A stretch of DNA of 64,000 nucleotides, taken from Thiomicrospira sp. XS5. GTDB lineage: Bacteria > Pseudomonadota > Gammaproteobacteria > Thiomicrospirales > Thiomicrospiraceae. The number at the start of each line of letters is the position of its first letter. Positions within the stretch are counted from its first letter, which is position 1. The notes beneath the pieces are model-generated. The model was not told where the DNA came from. It saw nothing but the letters and a program-made list of their open reading frames with translations, and ran no database searches. Below, piece by piece: positions 44,209 to 54,414 of the stretch. The translations under genes were made by a program, and so were the position numbers. Location of the stretch: NCBI RefSeq assembly GCF_001507555.1, contig NZ_LQBO01000001.1, positions 1,426,001 to 1,490,000 of the forward strand, written 5' to 3'.

Positions 44209-44814
44209 ATGGTCGGAGCTTTCGGTTGGAATCAAGCCGGTTGGCTGGAAAGCTTTTATCCGGAGGATATGCCTGAAGATTGGCGATTGGATTATTATAG
44301 CCAGTTTTTTAAAGCGGTGCTAGTGCCGGAAACAGAATGGCAAAGTTGGACGAATGACGACATAGATGAAATCGTCGAGGCGCTGGAAGACGAAACGTTT
44401 TATTTTGTGTTTGATGTCGTCGAGGTGTTGAACGATGAAGCTCAGGCCCGTTTAATGTTGTTAAACACGCGTTTAGGCACCCAGGCTTATGGACTTTTGT
44501 GCCATGGAACTGCTTCGGTACCCGCCTCGTTGAATGAAGCGTATTGCGTGACGTATGTTACGGAGGGCGAGGCCTTGCCTGAGCGGTCCTTGGGTTGGTC
44601 TTGGCCGTACGGTGGCGTGACGTTATGGGGCGAGCCTTTGGGATATGTGTCATCCTTGAGTGACGACGGTAAACAGCAGGCGGAGATGTTGAAGTGTTTT
44701 ATGCAGTCTTTGCCGGAAGACCGGGAAGGGGCTCTGTTTTTGGTTGGAGAGTCGGAACAAGCAATGGCGTCGTTGAAAAACCTGAAAGTGGTGGGCGAAC
44801 TTTTGGGTTATTAA
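44209..44814 (+). CDS. Uncharacterised protein with weak DUF72-like N-terminus
   Basis: 201 residues from ATG 44209, chosen because GGAG lies 8 bp upstream; ATG 44185 gives 8 more residues with no ribosome site. The N-terminus (MVGAFGWNQAGWLESFYPEDMPEDWRLDYYSQFFKAVLVPETEW) has the order of landmarks of DUF72/YecE proteins: aromatic W, FYP, then LDYYSxxF. The rest, including LNTRLGTQAYGLL and LGWSWPYGGVTLWGEPLGYVS, is unlike what I know of that family and the protein is short. It is strongly acidic, with no signal. Function unknown. Confidence 0.7.
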   Translation: MVGAFGWNQAGWLESFYPEDMPEDWRLDYYSQFFKAVLVPETEWQSWTNDDIDEIVEALEDETFYFVFDVVEVLNDEAQARLMLLNTRLGTQAYGLLCHGTASVPASLNEAYCVTYVTEGEALPERSLGWSWPYGGVTLWGEPLGYVSSLSDDGKQQAEMLKCFMQSLPEDREGALFLVGESEQAMASLKNLKVVGELLGY

Positions 44815-44928
44815 TTTGGGTTATTAAATAACCTCTGTGCTTGAAAAGCACGTTATTGTCTTTGGGTTTAAACGAAAGTTTGTTAATATCTGCTTTCTCA
44901 TTTTTATTTGCGAGTACAGAGTCGGTCT

Positions 44929-45723
44929 ATGGCCACGGAAACCCTGATTGAAATTCAGAACGTTACGTTTTCCCGAGGGGAACGAAAGATTTTTGAAAAT
45001 TTTTCGTTGAGCATCCCCGTCGGAAAGGTGACGGCGATTATGGGGCCCAGTGGCACCGGTAAAACCACCTTGTTGAAGTTGATTGCCGGTCAGCTCAAAC
45101 CCGAAAAGGGAACGATTTTGGTGAACGGTCAAAATGTGCATAAATTACGGCGCAGCAAATTGTATGAATTGCGTCGTACCATGGGCATGCTGTTCCAAAG
45201 CGGTGCTTTGTTGACCGACTTGAATGTGTTCGACAACGTGGCGTTTCCGATTCGCGAACACACTAAATTGCCGGAAGAAATCATCCGGCCCTTGGTGTTG
45301 ATGAAGTTGCAGGCGGTCGGTTTACGCGGTGCTCAAGATCTTATGGCCGCGGAATTGTCCGGCGGTATGTCGCGTCGTGTGGCTCTGGCTCGCGCCATTG
45401 CACTGGATCCGGATATGATTTTTTACGATGAGCCTTTTGTTGGTCAAGATCCGATTACGATGGGGGTTTTGATTGAACTGATTCACAAATTGAACGACAG
45501 TTTGGGTGTGACCAGTGTGGCGGTGTCGCACGATGTGAATGAGGTCTTGTCGATTGCGGATTTCGCATGCGTGATTTCCGAAGGACGCGTTGTGGCGGAA
45601 GGTACTCCGGAAGCTTTGCTAGCGTCGGGATCGGAGTACGTGCAGCAGTTTTTGCAAGGCTTGCCGGACGGCCCGGTGCCGTTTGATTATCCGGCCAAAC
45701 CCTTTTTGCAGGATTTGATATGA
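44929..45723 (+). CDS. mlaF: Phospholipid transport ATPase MlaF
   Basis: 264 residues from ATG 44929 (the frame opens at 44908). Walker A GPSGTGKTTLLKL, signature LSGGMSRRVALARAIALDP, Walker B MIFYDEPFVGQDP, H-loop SHDVNEV; the segment LRRTMGMLFQSGALLTDLNVFDNVAFPIREHT is typical of MlaF. It drives the MlaFEDB complex that moves phospholipids between the outer and inner membranes. First gene of mlaFEDCB; its stop overlaps the mlaE start. Confidence 0.95.
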   Translation: MATETLIEIQNVTFSRGERKIFENFSLSIPVGKVTAIMGPSGTGKTTLLKLIAGQLKPEKGTILVNGQNVHKLRRSKLYELRRTMGMLFQSGALLTDLNVFDNVAFPIREHTKLPEEIIRPLVLMKLQAVGLRGAQDLMAAELSGGMSRRVALARAIALDPDMIFYDEPFVGQDPITMGVLIELIHKLNDSLGVTSVAVSHDVNEVLSIADFACVISEGRVVAEGTPEALLASGSEYVQQFLQGLPDGPVPFDYPAKPFLQDLI

Positions 45724-46505
45724 ACGCGGTCTTTGATTTTCTCGCGGCCACGGGGCAGAGCTTCATTCGCATCTTCGGCGCGTTCGGGCGTGGCTTTTTC
45801 TTTTTGTTATCGCTGTTGCCGGCGATTCCATCCGCATTTGTCCGCTTGGATTTACTGGTCAAACAAATGTATTTCTCCGGTGTGCTTTCATTGCCGATTA
45901 TTCTGACCGCCGGTTTGTTCGTGGGGATGGTGCTGAGTCTGCAAGGCTACAACGTCCTGGTCGATTTCAATTCGGAAGAGGCGGTCGGTACCATGACGGC
46001 CTTGTCATTATTGCGTGAACTGGGGCCGGTAGTCGCGGCCTTGCTATTCGCCGGGCGGGCCGGTTCCGCCTTGACGGCGGAAATTGGCTTGATGCGCTCC
46101 ACCGAGCAATTGTCGGCCTTGGAAATGATGGCGGTGGATCCATTGAAATATGTATTCGCACCACGCTTTACTGCGGCGTTATTGGTTTTGCCGATGTTGT
46201 CTTTGATGTTCATCGCCATGGGGATTTTGGGCGGTTATATGGTCGGGGTCGGTTGGCTTGGCGTGGACGAAGGTGCGTTTTGGACGCAAATGAATCAGCA
46301 GGTCGATTGGCGTGAGGACGTTGTTAACGGCATTATTAAATCGATTGCTTTTGCGGTTTTGGTAGCGGTGGTGGCCTTGTTCCAAGGGTATGATGCCTTG
46401 CCGACCTCGGAAGGCGTGAGCCGAGCCACCACGCGCACGGTGGTGCATTCCTCGCTGGGCGTGCTGGGACTGGATTTTATCTTGACCGCCATGATGTTCA
46501 ATTGA
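45720..46505 (+). CDS. mlaE: Phospholipid transport permease MlaE
   Basis: 261 residues with five or six membrane helices and the MlaE/YrbE signature: LPIILTAGLFVGMVLSLQGYNVLVDF, LLRELGPVVAALLFAGRAGSALTAEIGLMRSTEQLSALEMM, DPLKYVFAPRF. It is the inner-membrane permease of the Mla system. Its ATG overlaps the mlaF TGA (ATGA). Confidence 0.96.
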   Translation: MNAVFDFLAATGQSFIRIFGAFGRGFFFLLSLLPAIPSAFVRLDLLVKQMYFSGVLSLPIILTAGLFVGMVLSLQGYNVLVDFNSEEAVGTMTALSLLRELGPVVAALLFAGRAGSALTAEIGLMRSTEQLSALEMMAVDPLKYVFAPRFTAALLVLPMLSLMFIAMGILGGYMVGVGWLGVDEGAFWTQMNQQVDWREDVVNGIIKSIAFAVLVAVVALFQGYDALPTSEGVSRATTRTVVHSSLGVLGLDFILTAMMFN

Positions 46506-46536
46506 GCGGCTTAACAAACATGAGAGTTTAAGGTAC

Positions 46537-47019
46537 ATGATTATGTCACGATGGAAAATGATCGAAATTTGGGTGGGCGCATTCGTATTATTTGCGTTGG
46601 TCTCATTGGCGGTAATCGCTTTGAAAGTCAGTAATTTCGAAGGCTTTCAGGATCGTCCGACCTATCAGGTCAATGCGTTGTTCAGCAATATCGGTGGTTT
46701 GAAGGTCCGGTCTCCGGTGAAAATCAGTGGCGTGGTCGTCGGGCGTGTTGGAAACATTTCGGTGGACCGCAATACCTATCAGGCACGTGTGGTGATGGAT
46801 ATTTATAAGGATTACAACCAATTGCCGTTGGACACCTCGGCCTCGATTTTGACATCCGGTTTGTTGGGCGACCAATACATTGGCTTGGAGCCTGGAGCGG
46901 ATGAAGAGTATTTGAGAGACGGTGACCAAATTGATTTGGTGCAACCGGCTTTGGTGTTGGAAGAATTAATCGGTCAATTCCTGACCAAATTCGCGGACAG
47001 TGATTCGGAGGCGAAGTGA
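46537..47019 (+). CDS. mlaD: MCE-domain lipid-binding protein MlaD
   Basis: 160 residues: one N-terminal membrane helix (about 7-28), then an MCE domain (YQVNALFSNIGGLKVRSPVKISGVVVGRVGNISVD, ASILTSGLLGDQYIGLEPG). MlaD forms the hexameric periplasmic ring of the transporter. The ATG at 46537 or the one at 46543 may be used; AAGG fits the second better. It overlaps mlaC by one base. Confidence 0.95.
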   Translation: MIMSRWKMIEIWVGAFVLFALVSLAVIALKVSNFEGFQDRPTYQVNALFSNIGGLKVRSPVKISGVVVGRVGNISVDRNTYQARVVMDIYKDYNQLPLDTSASILTSGLLGDQYIGLEPGADEEYLRDGDQIDLVQPALVLEELIGQFLTKFADSDSEAK

Positions 47020-47663
47020 TGCGTTTGTTAAAACAGTTAATGATGTCGGTGATGTTGCTGACGTTGGCATTGGAATCGACGGCTTATGCCGTGGATATTA
47101 ACCAAAAAGATCCGGAAGTAATGGTGAAGGAACTGTCGGAAACGGTGGTGTCCGAGGTCGATAAACAACGTGCCGATCTGGAGGCAGATCCGCAGAAGGT
47201 CAAAGTCTTTGCTAACGAGTATGTGTTGCCGTATGTGGACACACCCAAAATGGCACGTTATGTCATGGGGCAATACTGGAAGCAGGCTTCTGCCAGCCAG
47301 CAGAAAGCCTTTACCGAAGCCTTTACCAATACCTTGTTGCGTTCCTATGCCAAGAGCATCTTGAAGTTACGTGTGACGAAAATCGTGGTATCCAAAATGG
47401 TGGAAACTCGCCCTGGACGCGCTTCGGTATCGACCGAAGTGACTCAGGCGGACGGTAATGTTTCTACAGTAGTTTATCGGGCTTATTTGAATAAGAATGA
47501 TCAAAAATGGTTCCTGTACGATGTGTCCATCGAAGGGATCAGTATGTTGTTGAATTACCGTAAGTCTTTCGCATCCGAGTTTCAGAAAAAAGGTATTGAC
47601 GAAGTCATCGCCGGTTTGAACGCGAAAAACAATGCGAATCAAGATGTCTTGGACGAGGGCTGA
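47019..47663 (+). CDS. mlaC: Periplasmic phospholipid-binding protein MlaC
   Basis: 214 residues with a signal peptide (about 1-24, ending AYA) and the Tol-Tic-Ttg2/MlaC domain: VLPYVDTPKMARYVMGQYWKQASASQQKAFTEAFTNTLLRSYAKSI, VVYRAYLNKNDQKWFLYDVSIEGISMLLNYRKSFASEFQKKG. It ferries phospholipid between MlaA and MlaD. GGAGG lies before the ATG, which overlaps the mlaD TGA. Confidence 0.95.
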   Translation: MRLLKQLMMSVMLLTLALESTAYAVDINQKDPEVMVKELSETVVSEVDKQRADLEADPQKVKVFANEYVLPYVDTPKMARYVMGQYWKQASASQQKAFTEAFTNTLLRSYAKSILKLRVTKIVVSKMVETRPGRASVSTEVTQADGNVSTVVYRAYLNKNDQKWFLYDVSIEGISMLLNYRKSFASEFQKKGIDEVIAGLNAKNNANQDVLDEG

Positions 47664-47666
47664 GGC

Positions 47667-47969
47667 TTGTTAGTGGTCAATTTATCCGAGGACACGGCGG
47701 CTGTTCTGGAGGGCGAGGTACTTCGCTTGTCGGGCCAGATTGATGCCGGAGTGGTGACCCGTGTTTATGGCCAAGGGTTGAAAAATCTATCCGCGCCGGT
47801 CACGGAGGTGGATTGTCATTCTTTGAAAGGGGCGGACTCCACTTGTCTTGCCTTATTGCTGCATTTGCAATCGCGGTTGTCCAAACCGCTTAAAGTGGTG
47901 GGCCTGCCGGATGAGCTTCGGGTGCTGGTCGACCTGTATGGATTACAAGACCTGCTTGAATTGGCCTGA
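47667..47969 (+). CDS. mlaB: STAS-domain protein MlaB
   Basis: 100 residues starting at TTG 47667, 3 bp after mlaC, with GAGG upstream (GTG 47673 is also possible). It has the STAS pattern: GEVLRLSGQIDAGVVTRVYGQG, VDCHSLKGADSTCLALLLHLQSRLSKPLKVVGLPDELRVLVDLYGLQDLL. The residues DST at the helix N-cap match STAS proteins. It binds MlaF and stabilises the ABC complex. The assignment relies on position and pattern. Confidence 0.85.
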   Translation: MLVVNLSEDTAAVLEGEVLRLSGQIDAGVVTRVYGQGLKNLSAPVTEVDCHSLKGADSTCLALLLHLQSRLSKPLKVVGLPDELRVLVDLYGLQDLLELA

Positions 47970-48040
47970 ACTCGCTGTTCAAGAAAGTTTCTTTCGTGTA
48001 ATTCAATCAATTATTAAGTATTTAATGTAAAAGGATTTTT

Positions 48041-48967
48041 ATGTCAGCTGCCGCTGTTTCATTTCAAGCCGTTCAAAAGGATTATGGCTCACTGCAAGCG
48101 TTGAAAGGCGTTTCGTTTGATGTCAGGCCTGGTTGTTTTTTCGGTTTGTTGGGCCCGAATGGTGCCGGAAAATCGACGTTGATTAACAGTATGGCCGGCT
48201 TGGTCAAGCCTTCCGCCGGTCGAATTCTGGTGAATGGTTATGATGTGGAGAAAGAATACCGCCAAGCCCGCCGTTTTCTGGGCGTGGTACCGCAAGAGCT
48301 GATTTCCGATCCGTTTTTCACGATTCGCGAATTGCTGGACATTCAAAGCGGCTATTTCGGGTTGAAAAGCCGTGAGCAACGTCTTTGGGTTGACGAATTG
48401 CTGGATCGTCTGGCTTTGTCGGACAAGGCGAATGCCATCACCAATGAATTGTCGGGTGGTATGAAACGTCGCGTGTTGATTGCAATGGCGTTGGTACACC
48501 AACCACAGGTGTTGGTGTTGGATGAACCGACCGCGGGTGTAGATGTCGATTTGCGCCGAACGTTGTGGGACTTTACCAAGGAATTGCATCAAAAAGGTCA
48601 CACCATTATTTTGACCACACACTACTTGGAAGAAGCGGAAGCTTTGTGTGAGGAAGTGGCGATTGTTAAAGGCGGTGAGCTGAAAGCGTTGGAGACGACG
48701 GGTAAATTATTGTCGCGCCATAACTACCGCTATCTGCGCGTGGTGTTGGAGTCGCCTCAAAAAGTTGACGAGCAGCAATTGTCGGCGTTCTTGAAAGAAC
48801 GCTTTATTGAACAAGACGCGAATGGATTGATGTTCAAACTGGAAAAAGAAAAGCCTTTGAATCAGATGTTGAGTGCCTTGTCGGAAAGTCATTTGGCAGT
48901 GAAAGATTTGACCAGCCGCGACGCGACGCTGGAAGAGGTCTTTTTGGATTTGACGGGAGAGAAATAA
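48041..48967 (+). CDS. ABC-2 type exporter ATPase, YadG-like
   Basis: 308 residues, the same length as E. coli YadG. Walker A GPNGAGKSTLINSM, signature NELSGGMKRRVLIAMALVHQP, Walker B VLVLDEPTAGVDVDLRR, H-loop LTTHYLEEAEAL, and a C-terminal part rich in charged residues. It pairs with the permease that follows. The substrate is unknown; these pairs are often found between mlaB and ibaG outside the enterobacteria. A CAGGCCTGG with T-rich tail lies at 48124. Confidence 0.9.
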   Translation: MSAAAVSFQAVQKDYGSLQALKGVSFDVRPGCFFGLLGPNGAGKSTLINSMAGLVKPSAGRILVNGYDVEKEYRQARRFLGVVPQELISDPFFTIRELLDIQSGYFGLKSREQRLWVDELLDRLALSDKANAITNELSGGMKRRVLIAMALVHQPQVLVLDEPTAGVDVDLRRTLWDFTKELHQKGHTIILTTHYLEEAEALCEEVAIVKGGELKALETTGKLLSRHNYRYLRVVLESPQKVDEQQLSAFLKERFIEQDANGLMFKLEKEKPLNQMLSALSESHLAVKDLTSRDATLEEVFLDLTGEK

Positions 48968-49735
48968 GTGGAAATGAATTGGACAGGTTGTTGGGCGCTT
49001 TTTGTAAAGGAAGTCCGGCGTTTTTATTCGGTGGCGGTGCAAACCATTTTCGCGCCGGTGGTGTCGTCGTTGTTGTATCTGCTGATTTTCGGTCAGGTGA
49101 TTGTCACTCAAATCGAGGTGTTTTCCGGGTTGAGTTACAGTCAATTCCTGATTCCCGGTCTGGTGATGATGACGATTCTGCAGAATGCGTTTTCCAACAC
49201 CTCATCAAGCTTGATTCAGTCGAAAATGCACGGCAACTTGACGTTTGTGATGCTCAGTCCGATTTCGCCGTTCGAGTTTTATCTGGCGTTTGTCGGGGCT
49301 TCGATTGTGCGTGGTTTGGCCGTGGGCATCGGTGTGTTGGTGGTGGGCATTGTCGGGTTTGACATCGCCTGGCAGTCGCCGGGCTGGATTTTGCTGTTTG
49401 CGGTATTGAGTGCCGCTATTATGGGCGGGGTCGGTATGACAGCCGGGATTTTGTCGGACAAGTACGACCACTTGGCGGCGTTTCAAAACTTCATTATCAT
49501 CCCTTTGACCTTCTTGAGTGGGGTGTTTTATTCGATTCATGCCTTGCCGGATTTCTGGCAGGCGTTTTCGCACATCAATCCGTTCTTTTATATGGTGGAT
49601 GGATTTCGTTACGGTTTCTTTGAGCAATCCGACGTATCGGTTTACTTGAGTTTGGCGATTACGGTGTTGTTCTTTGTGCTGATTACGACGATTAATCTGA
49701 TTTTATTGTACAAAGGCGTTAAAATACGCAATTAA
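48968..49735 (+). CDS. ABC-2 type permease, YadH-like
   Basis: 255 residues with six predicted helices: FVKEVRRFYSVAVQTIFAPVVSSLLYLLIFGQ, FLIPGLVMMTILQNAFSNTSSSLIQSKMHGNLTFVMLSPISPFEFYLAF, FIIIPLTFLSGVFYSIHALPDFWQAFSHINPFFYMVDGFRYGF. This is the ABC-2 permease pattern of YadH. GTG start at 48968 fits the GGAGAG site; ATG 48974 is the alternative. It probably forms a dimer with the YadG-like ATPase encoded directly upstream. Confidence 0.92.
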   Translation: MEMNWTGCWALFVKEVRRFYSVAVQTIFAPVVSSLLYLLIFGQVIVTQIEVFSGLSYSQFLIPGLVMMTILQNAFSNTSSSLIQSKMHGNLTFVMLSPISPFEFYLAFVGASIVRGLAVGIGVLVVGIVGFDIAWQSPGWILLFAVLSAAIMGGVGMTAGILSDKYDHLAAFQNFIIIPLTFLSGVFYSIHALPDFWQAFSHINPFFYMVDGFRYGFFEQSDVSVYLSLAITVLFFVLITTINLILLYKGVKIRN

Positions 49736-49815
49736 TTTTGAGAGGTCTGTCGCTCGGTTGAGTCCGAGTGTAAAAGGGCCGTGAATTCAAGCTGTTGTAG
49801 AAAGAAGAATTTGTT

Positions 49816-50037
49816 ATGTCTCCAGAAAAAATCCGTGAAAAAATCCAAGCGGTACTCGATGATGCGCAGGTCACTATGAGTGGCGAAGATTGTAACTTTG
49901 CGGTTGAAGTGTCCAGTGCCGCGTTTGAAGGTCAATCGCCTTTGCAGCGTCATCGCATGGTAAACGACATTTTCAAGGATGAATTCGCTACGGGTGAATT
50001 GCACGCGCTGTCGATTAAGACCAAATTGCCAGAGTGA
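49816..50037 (+). CDS. ibaG: BolA family protein IbaG
   Basis: 73 residues: MSPEKIREKIQAVLDDAQVTMSGEDCNFAVEVSSAAFEGQSPLQRHRMVNDIFKDEFATGELHALSIKTKLPE. The class II KH-like fold, the Cys of EDCNF and the conserved His of QRHRMV match IbaG/BolA2, which binds Fe-S with monothiol glutaredoxins and is linked to acid stress. It lies 7 bp before murA, as in E. coli. Confidence 0.95.
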   Translation: MSPEKIREKIQAVLDDAQVTMSGEDCNFAVEVSSAAFEGQSPLQRHRMVNDIFKDEFATGELHALSIKTKLPE

Positions 50038-50041
50038 GTGA

Positions 50042-51301
<1,260 letters not shown>

Positions 51302-51343
51302 TAAACGAATGAAGAGGACGTTGCCACGGCAACAGACGAAATA

Positions 51344-51973
51344 ATGGCTGATCAATTAACGATAGCGCTCTCGAAAGGGCGAATTTACAAAGATACCTTG
51401 CCTTTGCTGGAAGCGGCGAACATTTTGCCGTCCGAAGATCCCAGCAAAAGCCGTAAACTGATTATTCCGACCAACCACGACAATGTGCGCTTGCTGATTG
51501 TCCGTGCCACCGATGCGCCGACTTATGTCGCTCATGGCGCGGCGGATATCGGTGTGGCCGGTAAGGATGTGTTGATGGAAGCGCCGACCGACAATTTGAA
51601 TGAATTGCTGGACCTGCAGATTGCCAAGTGCAAGTTGATGGTGGCGGGGCCGAAAGAAGCTAAACCGCATGGGCATCGTTTGAAGATCGCCACCAAGTAC
51701 ATTCAATCGGCCAAAGCCTATTACGCGGAAAAAGGCCAGCAGGTGGACTTGATTAAATTGTACGGTTCCATGGAAATTGCGCCGTTAATCGACTTGGCGG
51801 ATAAGATTGTCGATTTGGTCGATACCGGTAATACACTGAAAGCAAATGGCCTGGTGCCGGAAGAGCACATTGCCGATATCAGCTCGCGCTTGATTGTGAA
51901 CGAGCATGCTTATAAAACCAAATTCAATCAAATTAACGATATTGTTGAGAAATTTAAATCGGCGATTGAATAA
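51344..51973 (+). CDS. hisG: ATP phosphoribosyltransferase, short form HisG
   Basis: 209 residues: [122 protein letters not shown]. It lacks the C-terminal regulatory domain, so it is the short type that needs the HisZ regulatory subunit; hisZ is not in the window. First step of histidine synthesis. Confidence 0.96.
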   Translation: MADQLTIALSKGRIYKDTLPLLEAANILPSEDPSKSRKLIIPTNHDNVRLLIVRATDAPTYVAHGAADIGVAGKDVLMEAPTDNLNELLDLQIAKCKLMVAGPKEAKPHGHRLKIATKYIQSAKAYYAEKGQQVDLIKLYGSMEIAPLIDLADKIVDLVDTGNTLKANGLVPEEHIADISSRLIVNEHAYKTKFNQINDIVEKFKSAIE

Positions 51974-52018
51974 TCGCCTGACGGTTTGAAGCCGATGGAT
52001 GAACGGCTTCCTGAAAAG

Positions 52019-53332
52019 ATGGAAATGAAAATGTTGAAAGTTCGAAAACTATTTGCAAACGATGAAGGGTTTAAAGCCGAATTGGAAGCTTTGTTGGCTT
52101 GGGAAACGGTTTCCAATGATTCGGTGAATCAGATTGTTAAGGACGTTTTGCGCAATGTCCGTGAAAAGGGTGATGCGGCGCTGCTGGAATACACGGAAAA
52201 GTTTGACCGTTTGGCCTTATCGGCCGGCGCGGATTTGGAAATTCCGAAAGCGGAGTTGAAAGCGGCACTGGAGCGCATTCCTGCCGATCAGCGTGACGGT
52301 TTGGAATTGTCTGCCAAACGCGTGCGTGACTACCATGAGAAACAAGTGGGTAAATCCTGGTCTTATACCGAAGACGACGGCACCTTGCTGGGGCAGCAAG
52401 TCACGGCATTGGATAAGGTTGGCCTCTATGTGCCGGGCGGCAAGGCCGCGTACCCGTCTTCTGTAATCATGAATGCCATCCCGGCGAAAGTGGCCGGTGT
52501 GCCGGAGCTGATTATGGTGGTGCCGACGCCGGATGGAGACGTCAATGACATGGTGCTGGCGGCTGCGGAAATCTGCGGCGTGGATCGCGTATTCAAATTG
52601 GGCGGCGCCCAAGCGGTGGCGGCCTTGGCGTATGGCACCGAAACCGTTCCGCAAGTGGATAAAATTGTCGGGCCGGGGAATATTTTCGTGGCGACGGCCA
52701 AGCGTGAAGTGTTCGGTACCGTCGGCATTGACATGATTGCCGGGCCATCGGAAATTTTGGTGTACTGCGACGGTCAAACCAACCCGGATTGGATTGCGAT
52801 GGACTTGTTCTCACAAGCGGAGCATGATGAAGACGCACAATCAATTTTGGTGACGCAGGATGCGGAATTTGCCGAGAAGGTCTATGACAGCATGAACCGT
52901 CTAGTGAAAACCTTACCGCGTGAAGAAATCATTACCAAAGCCATTACCGACCGTGGTGCCATCATTGTGGTGGACGACGAAGATCAAGCCGTGGAGATGA
53001 TCAATTACATCGCACCGGAGCATTTGGAGTTGTCGATTGAAGACCCGCAGGCTTTGTTGCCGAAAATTCGCCACGCCGGTGCGATTTTCATGGGCCGTTA
53101 CACGGCCGAGGCGTTAGGCGATTACTGTGCCGGGCCGAACCATGTGCTGCCGACGTCGCGTACCGCGCGTTTCTCGTCGCCATTGGGCGTTTACGACTTC
53201 CAGAAGCGTTCCAGCTTGATTATGTGTTCCGCGGAAGGTGCCAATGTGTTGGGTCAAGTGGCCGGCGTCCTAGCCGATGGCGAAGGGTTGCAAGCGCACG
53301 CCGCTTCGGCACGTTATCGTGTGAAAGACTGA
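52019..53332 (+). CDS. hisD: Histidinol dehydrogenase HisD
   Basis: About 437 residues; ATG 52019, 52025 or 52031 are all possible starts, while the frame opens at a TTG at 51986. Signatures: [108 protein letters not shown] (zinc and catalytic residues), [11 protein letters not shown] and [24 protein letters not shown]. It oxidises L-histidinol to histidine. A palindromic terminator follows. Confidence 0.96.
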   Translation: MEMKMLKVRKLFANDEGFKAELEALLAWETVSNDSVNQIVKDVLRNVREKGDAALLEYTEKFDRLALSAGADLEIPKAELKAALERIPADQRDGLELSAKRVRDYHEKQVGKSWSYTEDDGTLLGQQVTALDKVGLYVPGGKAAYPSSVIMNAIPAKVAGVPELIMVVPTPDGDVNDMVLAAAEICGVDRVFKLGGAQAVAALAYGTETVPQVDKIVGPGNIFVATAKREVFGTVGIDMIAGPSEILVYCDGQTNPDWIAMDLFSQAEHDEDAQSILVTQDAEFAEKVYDSMNRLVKTLPREEIITKAITDRGAIIVVDDEDQAVEMINYIAPEHLELSIEDPQALLPKIRHAGAIFMGRYTAEALGDYCAGPNHVLPTSRTARFSSPLGVYDFQKRSSLIMCSAEGANVLGQVAGVLADGEGLQAHAASARYRVKD

Positions 53333-53350
53333 TTCGTGTTCGATTCATAA

Positions 53351-53378
53351 AAAATGACCAGGCCTGGTCATTTTTTTT
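53351..53378. terminator. Terminator after hisD built on the iterated palindrome
   Basis: AAAAATGA-CCAGGCCTGG-TCATTTTT, a perfect palindrome with a T8 run on the plus strand, 20 bp after the hisD stop. Core at 53358-53367. Confidence 0.85.
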
Positions 53379-53419
53379 GTCCGCAATATACGCAACCGCT
53401 GGGTTGCAGGGGAGAAGCA

Positions 53420-54163
53420 ATGCACATTCACGAACTGACCGAATATTTGGATACCTATCTGCAAGTCGCAGATTTTAAAGATTATGCGCCGAACGGATTG
53501 CAAGTGTCCGGTAAAACCGACATCGCTAAAATCGTCACCGGTGTGACCGCTTGTCAGGCGCTGATTGACGCCGCGATTGAGCAAAAGGCGGATGCGATTT
53601 TGGTGCATCACGGCTATTTCTGGAAAAATGAACCGGTGACCCTAACGGGCATGAAACAAAAGCGTATCCGCAGTTTGCTGATGAATGACATCAATCTATT
53701 GGGCTATCACCTGCCATTGGATGCGCACCCGGTTGTCGGGAATAATGCTATGCTCGGCCAACTGTGGGAACTGGAGGACATCACGCCGGATGCAAAAAGC
53801 TTGGTTCGACTGGGGCGTTTGGCCTCTCCGAAGCCGATCAGCGAGTTTATCCAGACGGTGGAAACCACTCTGGATCGCACGCCGTTACATTTACCGGGCG
53901 GTCCGGAAACGGTTGAAACGGTGGCTTGGTGCAGCGGCGGGGCGCAAGGCTATATCCAGCAAGCCATTGACTGGCATGCGGATGTGTTTATCAGTGGCGA
54001 AGTATCGGAACAAACCACACATCAAGCGCTTGAAAGTGGGGTGCATTACTTAGCGGCCGGGCATCATGCTACCGAGCGTGTCGGGGTGAAAGCGCTGGGT
54101 GAAAAGTTAGCGCAAGAATTTGATTTGGAAGTGATTTTTGTGGATATTCCTAACCCGGTTTGA
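53420..54163 (+). CDS. Nif3-like dinuclear metal-centre protein (YbgI family)
   Basis: 247 residues from ATG 53420, preceded by GGGGAG; the frame opens upstream in the terminator, which is not coding. Signatures: MHIHELTEYLDTYLQVADFKDYAPNGLQVSG, ADAILVHHGYFWKNEP, LLMNDINLLGYHLPLDAHPVVGNNAML, VAWCSGGAQGYIQ, DVFISGEVSEQTTHQALESGVHYLAAGHHATERVGVKALGEKL. The histidines match the two-metal site. The family has no agreed function (related to GTP cyclohydrolase I type 2). It sits between his and pet genes as in several gammaproteobacteria. Confidence 0.93.
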   Translation: MHIHELTEYLDTYLQVADFKDYAPNGLQVSGKTDIAKIVTGVTACQALIDAAIEQKADAILVHHGYFWKNEPVTLTGMKQKRIRSLLMNDINLLGYHLPLDAHPVVGNNAMLGQLWELEDITPDAKSLVRLGRLASPKPISEFIQTVETTLDRTPLHLPGGPETVETVAWCSGGAQGYIQQAIDWHADVFISGEVSEQTTHQALESGVHYLAAGHHATERVGVKALGEKLAQEFDLEVIFVDIPNPV

Positions 54164-54167
54164 CTAA

Positions 54168-54190
54168 AAACCGACTTGAATGGTCGGTTT
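54168..54190 (+). terminator. Terminator after the Nif3-like gene
   Basis: AAACCGAC and GTCGGTTT pair around a 7-nt loop, 5 bp after the stop. The remaining gap to petA is A/T-rich and contains TGGTAAAAT (54283-54291), a possible extended -10 element. Confidence 0.65.
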
Positions 54191-54414
54191 ATGAACAATT
54201 TTTTTTATGCCTATGATTAGTTTTATTTATAAAAATATTTTTAATGGTCATAAATAGATATTGATGTAAGGATTAATTTTGCTTTGGTAAAATAGCCAGC
54301 CGCTTTGATTATTTTTAAGGTTTATTCGGGCTTGCCACGGGCTTTGCCGCGAGAAAATTTAAAAATACGATCAACGTATAACGATTAAGAAAATGGACAA
54401 AAGAGGAAGTCTCT

